Assembly (NCBI GenBank): GCA_028751875.1
Contig: CM054140.1
Location: 50,709,714-50,773,713, forward strand
Source: Rapana venosa
Lineage: Eukaryota; Mollusca; Gastropoda; Neogastropoda; Muricidae
Length of the DNA: 64,000 nucleotides
Direction of reading: 5' to 3'
In this document: positions 58,254-64,000 of the stretch, piece after piece
How positions within the stretch are numbered: position 1 is the stretch's first letter
How the letters are laid out: each line of letters starts with the position of its first letter
Position numbers and translations under genes: made by a program
Notes under the pieces: generated by a model
What the model was told of the DNA's origin: nothing
Database searches by the model: none
What the model saw: the letters and a program-made list of their open reading frames with translations, nothing else

Positions 58254-60562
58254 TTTATTACGTGAAATGCGCACACACTGGCGTGCATGCAGCTGAGAGT
58301 CAGATGCACCAACATAAGGGATAGGTCGGTTGGTTTGTTTAGTGGGTTTTGTTTTTGTTTTTTGTTTTTCTGGGGAGGTGAGTGATGTTCATCACAAGGA
58401 AGAGCGCACTGGTCTGTGACCCTGCAGTCTTATGAGACGTGTGTGGGCCCATCCACCCAACTCAGTAGGATTCCATTAGCGTACTGTCAGTTGTAGCACG
58501 TGCATATGCGCGTGCGTGTGTGTGTGTGTGTGTGTGCGCGCGCGCGCTCGTGAGTGTTTGTTCTAATGTAGCACGATTTACCGGCTAGTTCAGATTTCCA
58601 CAGCAGGATGTGTCGGAGAACGTATACTTGATGTATCTTTAAAAGTCAAAGGGGGGGGGGGGGGTGTTGCCTGCGTTTTTTCGGTTGATGGAAGCAGCTC
58701 ATTCATTGATGCATTCTGTATACGAGGTGGCGGATGTTTCATGTTTCTCTCCTGTGGAAATCCATAATGTACGAGTGCAATAGACAAGAGCACATGGGGG
58801 TTTCGGTTTGTCAATCTCTCTCTCTCCCTCTTTCTCTCAAAGAAGGTGTATGTACTTCATGGGCTGCTAAGAGGGTATAATAATTATAAGAAAATTGCTT
58901 TCTTGGTACTTGGCATTGAAAGTTTGGTCTGCAATAGTGGTATTTATTGCCAGTGGCAGCAATTGTTGTCATAATTATGTAATTATTGTGGGGTTTGTTG
59001 TAATGGTAGAGGAAACAGAAGGGATGGGGGGAGGTAACACTAGCAGTAGTAGTTGTGGTAATAGTAGTTGCAGTTGTTGAGGTAGTAGTAAAGAATCATT
59101 ACACCTGAGAGGTGGCATGACTGTGGCATTCCTGCTTGGGATGCTTTGTAATGATGCCGGAAGATCCATAGGTATACTAGGAGCCCTATCTCCCTGACAC
59201 TTGGTGCTGGCGACTACTTCATGTCCCTGGTCTCCTTGATGGCCCCCCTTCCCTTCTCTTGTATGTGTGCTGGTGTGGAGGGTCTGTGGGGTTTTTTTTG
59301 CTTGTTTGTTTGTTTGGGATTTTTTTCCATCCTTCCATTTTTTCCATCCTCCACCCCCCTTCGAGAAACTGTGGATTTGCAGTTTCAGCACCCTGCCATT
59401 GAGAATGTCTATACAGGCATAAAGTGCAAGGTTGTGTAAATATTTGTTCCATGATATGTTTCTACTGCGAATGTTTTTGTTTGCTTGCGTATTTACTTTG
59501 GTGCATTTTACTCACAGGTGCCACTTACTTTTTTGTGTGTGCTGTGATACAAGTTTATCCAAAGTGGGTATGTGGCGGGGTTACTGGTGGTTTGGTCTTC
59601 TAGACCTTTTTTTTGAAGGGGTTGATTGCTATTTGTTGCTGTTTTTTTCTTTTTGTTGTTTGGTTGTCCTTTGGGTATACCTGCTGCATGAGTCTTTTGA
59701 ATTATTGCATTGCAAATCAAATCTGGGCAGAGAATTTTCGTAATAGATTTGACCTGCTCCGATTTTGTGGGTCAGTCTCATTGTGGCCCTTTTAGGTGGC
59801 TGGGATGTAAACCCCATCACTAATTATCTAAATTTTTTAGCAGAAAAAGCTTAACTGTTTTGACTAAACAATGCATTTTTAAAAATTGTGTCTCCTAACA
59901 ACTCTAGGTTGTGTGGCTACCAAGTGTTATAAAGTGCAAGACAGTCATGTGGGGTCAATATGGTTGGTTAGACTTAAGCCCCCTAATTAGGGACATAGAT
60001 CAGTGTTGTGAATACTGATTTTGAGCGCCAGGGCTCACCTGCGTTAGTTGAGTGGTGAAGGATTCGAACCCCAGTGCTACACCCACACATTCCAGTTGGT
60101 AGAGTGGGTAAAACCTTTTAACCAAAGAGTTGTTTGTACCTCAACAAATAATGTTCAACACTTTCAGTGTTTAAACTGAACAGAAGGATTCAAACCCTTG
60201 CCCACACACTACAGACCTCAGGCAGCTCGTGCAGGGCCTACATCTTGGCAGTACCAATGGCCGTACCTAACCTCCTGCATCGGCTAGGAGTTCCTCTTTG
60301 TCTTCATCCACTTTGGCTGCCGAGCGCAAAGTCCCACATTAATAACAACAACAACAACAACAATAATAATAATAATAATAATAACACATGGAATTTATAT
60401 AGCACTCATCATCATCAGTCCCGTGACCTTGGCGGTCGTGGAGGAGACACGAAAGACGATGCCGTGGTAAGCCTCCTCCATCCATCTGGTCCTCGGCTCT
60501 ATAGCACTATATCTTGCCAAAAAACAAATCAAAGGGTTTTCCATTCATCCTACTCATTCGCT
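58016..60562. repeat. tandem duplication unit 1 (about 2547 bp)
   Basis: Begins near TTCTTGAATTGGGAGGGGTG. It contains a G/T-rich stretch, (TAG)n with TATTTATTACGTGAAATGCG (58223-58270), a GT/GC tract (58516-58550), a G-run (58650-58663), and a long region without recognisable coding (58700-60000). Then two B-box-like motifs in reverse (GGATTCGAACC at 60060-60070 and AGGATTCAAACCC near 60185) and an L2-type tail with nested RTE (60390-60545). Short frames here are identical in both units and show no known domains. Confidence 0.9.
60390..60545 (-). mobile_element. L2-type LINE tail with nested 94 bp RTE 3' end (unit 1)
   Basis: GGAATTTATATAGCAC is interrupted at 60406-60499 by the reverse complement of the RTE 3' end (TCATCATCATCAGTCCCGTG, ACCTTGGCGGTCGTGG), then resumes with TATAGCACTATATCTTGCC. 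TATAGCAC is duplicated on both sides (60398-60405, 60500-60507), an 8 bp target-site duplication. Confidence 0.88.
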
Positions 60563-63108
60563 GTTCTTGATTGGGGGTGGGTGGGGGGGGGGGTTTTTTT
60601 GTTTTTTTTGTTGTTGTTGTTGTTTGGGGTTTTTTGTTTTTGTTTTGTTTTGGTGTTTTTTTTTCCATTTCTGTCAAACTTATTTTTGGATTGGGTGATT
60701 CCATTATGATTTTGCTTGTAATGACTGAGAACCATACTTTTTTCTTTGAAAAAAACTCTGTGTAGTAGTAGTAGTAGTAGTAGTAGTAGTATTTATTACG
60801 TGAAATGCGCACACACTGGCGTGCATGCAGCTGAGAGTCAGATGCACCAACATAAGGGATAGGTCGGTTGGTTTGTTTAGTGGGTTTTGTTTTTGTTTTT
60901 TGTTTTTCTGGGGAGGTGAGTGATGTTCATCACAAGGAAGAGCGCACTGGTCTGTGACCCTGCAGTCTTATGAGACGTGTGTGGGCCCAAATCCACCCAA
61001 CTCAGTAGGATTCCATTAGCGTACTGTCAGTTGTAGCACGTGCATATGCGCGTGCGTGTGTGTGTGTGTGTGTTTTTTGTTGTGCGCGCGCGCGTCGTGA
61101 GTGTTTGTTCTAATGTAGCACGATTTACCGGCTAGTTCAGATTTCCACAGCAGGATGTGTCGGAGAACGTATACTTGATGTATCTTTAAAAGTCAAGGGG
61201 GGGGGGGGGGGGGTGTTGCCTGCGTTTTTTCGGTTGATGGAAGCAGCTCATTCATTGATGCATTCTGTATACGAGGTGGCGGATGTTTCATGTTTCTCTC
61301 CTGTGGAAATCCATAATGTACGAGTGCAATAGACAAGAGCACATGGGGGTTTCGGTTTGTCAATCTCTCTCTCTCCTCTTTCTCTCAAGAAGGTGTATGT
61401 ACTTCATGGGCTGCTAAGAGGGTATAATAATTATAAGAAAATTGCTTTCTTGGTACTTGGCATTGAAAGTTTGGTCTGCAATAGTGGTATTTATTGCCAG
61501 TGGCAGCAATTGTTGTCATAATTATGTAATTATTGTGGGGTTTGTTGTAATGGTAGAGGAAACAGAAGGGATGGGGGGAGGTAACACTAGCAGTAGTAGT
61601 TGTGGTAATAGTAGTTGCAGTTGTTGAGGTAGTAGTAAAGAATCATTACACTGAGAGGTGGCATGACTGTGGCATTCCTGCTTGGGATGCTTTGTAATGA
61701 TGCCGGAAGATCCATAGGTATACTAGGAGCCCTATCTCCCTGACACTTGGTGCTGGCGACTACTTCATGTCCCTGGTCTCCTTGATGGCCCCCCTTCCCT
61801 TCTCTTGTATGTGTGCTGGTGTGGAGGGTCTGTGGGGTTTTTTTTGCTTGTTTGTTTGTTTGGGATTTTTTTCCATCCTTCCATTTTTTCCATCCTCACC
61901 CCCCCTTCGAGAAACTGTGGATTTGCAGTTTCAGCACCCTGCCATTGAGAATGTCTATACAGGCATAAAGTGCAAGGTTGTGTAAATATTTGTTCCATGA
62001 TATGTTTCTACTGCGAATGTTTTTGTTTGCTTGCGTATTTACTTTGGTGCATTTTACTCACAGGTGCCACTTACTTTTTTGTGTGTGCTGTGATACAAGT
62101 TTATCCAAAGTGGGTATGTGGCGGGGTTACTGGTGGTTTGGTCTTCTAGACCTTTTTTTTGAAGGGGTTGATTGCCATTTGTTGCTGTTTTTTTCTTTTT
62201 GTTGTTTGGTTGTCCTTTGGGTATACCTGCTGCATGAGTCTTTTGAATTATTGCATTGCAAATCAAATCTGGGCAGAGAATTTTCGTAATAGATTTGACC
62301 TGCTCCGATTTTGTGGGTCAGTCTCATTGTGGCCCTTTTAGGTGGCTGGGATGTAAACCCCATCACTAATTATCTAAATTTTTGAGCAGAAAAAGCTTAA
62401 CTGTTTTGACTAAACAATGCATTTTTAAAAATTGTGTCTCCTAACAACTCTAGGTTGTGTGGCTACCAAGTGTTATAAAGTGCAAGACAGTCATGTGGGG
62501 TCAATATGGTTGGTTAGACTTAAGCCCCCTAATTAGGGACATAGATCAGTGTTGTGAATACTGATTTTGAGCGCCAGGGCTCACCTGCGTTAGTTGAGTG
62601 GTGAAGGATTCGAACCCCAGTGCTACACCCACACATTCCAGTTGGTAGAGTGGGTAAAACCTTTTAACCAAAGAGTTGTTTGTACCTCAACAAATAATGT
62701 TCAACACTTTCAGTGTTTAAACTGAACAGAAGGATTCAAACCCTTGCCCACACACTACAGACCTCAGGCAGCTCGTGCAGGGCCTACATCTTGGCAGTAC
62801 CAATGGCCGTACCTAACCTCCTGCATCGGCTAGGAGTTCCTCTTTGTCTTCATCCACTTTGGCTGCCGAGCGCAAAGTCCCACATTAATAACAACAACAA
62901 CAACAACAATAATAATAATAATAATAATAATAACACATGGAATTTATATAGCACTCATCATCATCAGTCCCGTGACCTTGGCGGTCGTGGAGGAGACACG
63001 AAAGACGATGCCGTGGTAAGCCTCCTCCATCCATCTGGTCCTCGGCTCTATAGCACTATATCTTGCCAAAAAACAAATCAAAGGGTTTTCCATTCATCCT
63101 ACTCATTC
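60563..63108. repeat. tandem duplication unit 2 (about 2546 bp)
   Basis: Same order and sequence as 58016-60562, offset 2546-2547 bp over almost the whole length. The few differences are mostly homopolymer and microsatellite lengths (G-run 61198-61213, GT tract near 61058-61094) and single indels (60988, 61377). The right end continues into the intact L2-type UTR (ACATGCAGCCATTTACAATT). Unit 1 is cut at CATTC and joined to the start of unit 2 (GCTGTTCTTGATTGGGGG). Confidence 0.9.
62936..63108 (-). mobile_element. L2-type LINE tail with nested 94 bp RTE 3' end (unit 2)
   Basis: Identical arrangement to 60390-60545: target duplication TATAGCAC at 62947-62954 and 63049-63056, insert 62955-63048. 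The L2-type sequence goes on to the right beyond the duplication end, unlike unit 1. Confidence 0.88.
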
Positions 63109-63289
63109 ACATGCAGCCATTTACAATTACTTGTTTTTGTGTGTGTGGATTTTTTGTTAGTAGACAGGTGGTGCAGAATTGCACTCACCTGAACACAGGA
63201 ATGCCACTACGCTTTTCAGTAAACTTCTGCTTTGCACGTGTTTCACATGCCACGCTGCCGCGCGAAACAGAGGTGGAGAGGTTATAATA

Positions 63290-63565
63290 TTATTAGTCTA
63301 TGCCTCTGTAGCCTGCGCTCAGGGATGCCAATGAAACTAAGGAAAAAATTTAGGGGGCGAAGAGAAGTGGTGTGGAGGTAACATCTACTCTCAGTCCCCT
63401 TAAAACCACACCCCTGCCCCCTTGTCCAGGGTGCTAGTCCTTCACCCTGGCGGTCATGAGAGGTGTAAGTGGGGTGGTGAAGGGGTGTGAGGATTCGAAC
63501 CTGGGACTGAGTCCTGACACCAATACTGACCGTTCCATCATAGCTTTCAAGTGCTTTAGCCATTA
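63290..63565 (-). repeat. tRNA-like SINE, minus strand
   Basis: On minus: TGGCTAAAGCACTTGAAAGC (A-box-like), GGTTCGAATCC (B box, 63491-63501), then a body with CCTTCACCACCCCACTTACA, CTCATGACCGCCAGGGTGAA, GGTTTTAAGGGGACTGAGAG and CATTGGCATCCCTGAGCGCA. It is open for 93 codons by chance. It abuts a C-run (63572-63588) and an RTE RT fragment. Confidence 0.55.
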
Positions 63566-63589
63566 TTCTTCACCCCCCCCCCCCCCCCA

Positions 63590-63815
63590 ACCCCCGAAGA
63601 TGTTGAGGGGAGTGGGAGAGAGCAGACATCCTTGGCGCACTCCAATTGGGGTTCAGAACCATTTTACTATGTTGCTGTCATAGTAGACGGTGCTTGTTGC
63701 CTGGTCATAGAGACACTCTATTGTTCTGATCAGGTTGGCATTAGTGTTATATAGCCTCATAGTTGCCCACCGAGCTGCATGCCAGCCTGTTGTGAACGCC
63801 TTCTTAAAGTGCATG
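63590..63815 (-). mobile_element. RTE RT fragment (palm)
   Basis: Minus reading across frames: KKAF, WATMRLYNTNANLIRTIECL, YDQATSTVYYDSNIVKWF, then the VRQGC-equivalent region in shifted frame (GGAGTGCGCCAAGGATGTC). It matches motif 1 through the PQG/RQG motif of RTE RT, as at 20640-20830. Both ends missing. Confidence 0.6.
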
Positions 63816-64000
63816 TTTTACCTGGTTCAAAAAGCACTAAAATCTCATGACGTAAACAAAAGTCCATATCTTTTTGCATGCAGAAAATTCAATCCAGAAG
63901 GTTTAGGTCAGATTTAGTTAAAACAAACTTCACTGATGTCTACCACCTGTGAATGAATTGATTCCGATAATTCGAGTAGGTTTTTTAAAAATTTGTCTAT
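63816..64000. other. unassigned sequence at window end
   Basis: No recognisable feature. Confidence 0.4.

Noticed and set aside
59221..59743. Frames repeated at 61767-62289 as conserved genes
   Set aside because: They are the same because the 2.55 kb segment is duplicated; there is no independent conservation and no domain.
63282..63563. 93-codon minus frame as a gene
   Set aside because: It coincides with a tRNA-like SINE including its B box.

Overview
The window reads as eukaryotic nuclear DNA of an invertebrate, most probably a mollusc and perhaps a gastropod. It is AT-rich and full of microsatellites. It carries tRNA-headed SINEs whose bodies I recognise from memory as molluscan types, and decayed non-LTR retrotransposons of several clades. 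There is no operon structure and no complete host gene. Nearly all recognisable coding sequence belongs to reverse transcriptases (RT), endonucleases, RNase H domains or a transposase, broken by stops, frameshifts and 5' truncation. Three short stretches look like possible host exons (7164-7522 minus, 18511-18594 plus, 48559-48686 plus). None is proven.

Layout. 0-6 kb: a composite tRNA/5S-like SINE at the left edge, then a minus-strand graveyard of CR1/Rex-like and Jockey-like RT fragments, and a tRNA-SINE with a long GAT/AAT microsatellite. 6-19 kb: a candidate transmembrane exon, an L2/CR1-type LINE (copy A), a tRNA-headed SINE, two RNase H-bearing LINE ends and a piggyBac transposase fragment. 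19.6-24.6 kb: two RTE elements head to head, the plus one nearly complete, then an RTE fragment split by an L2-type 3' end. 25.4-31.2 kb: six LINE pieces, all on the minus strand, lie head to tail and each is separated from the next by a (GA)n/(TC)n tract. This is the most unusual structure in the window. 31-36 kb: SINEs and L2-type copy B. 36.7-40.6 kb: a 3.9 kb pyrimidine-rich block with a minisatellite of about 50 units of 27 bp and a second array of 45-46 bp. 40.6-48 kb: SINEs, a LINE end, L2-type copy C, an LTR-like candidate and a LINE 3' end followed by (TC)n. 49.5-52.4 kb: a 328 bp inverted duplication of RT sequence and a perfect 37 bp-arm palindrome inside a dispersed repeat. 53-57 kb: CR1-like and RTE fragments and an L1-like ORF1. 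58.0-63.1 kb: a tandem duplication of about 2.55 kb, carrying in both copies the same nested RTE insertion with an 8 bp target-site duplication.

The genes do not form a pathway. What can be read is an insertion history: LINEs into LINEs, LINE pieces chained through TC microsatellites, SINEs using tRNA-type promoters, and later rearrangements (tandem duplication, inverted duplication, template switching). Clade names come from motif resemblance read by eye, not from searches.
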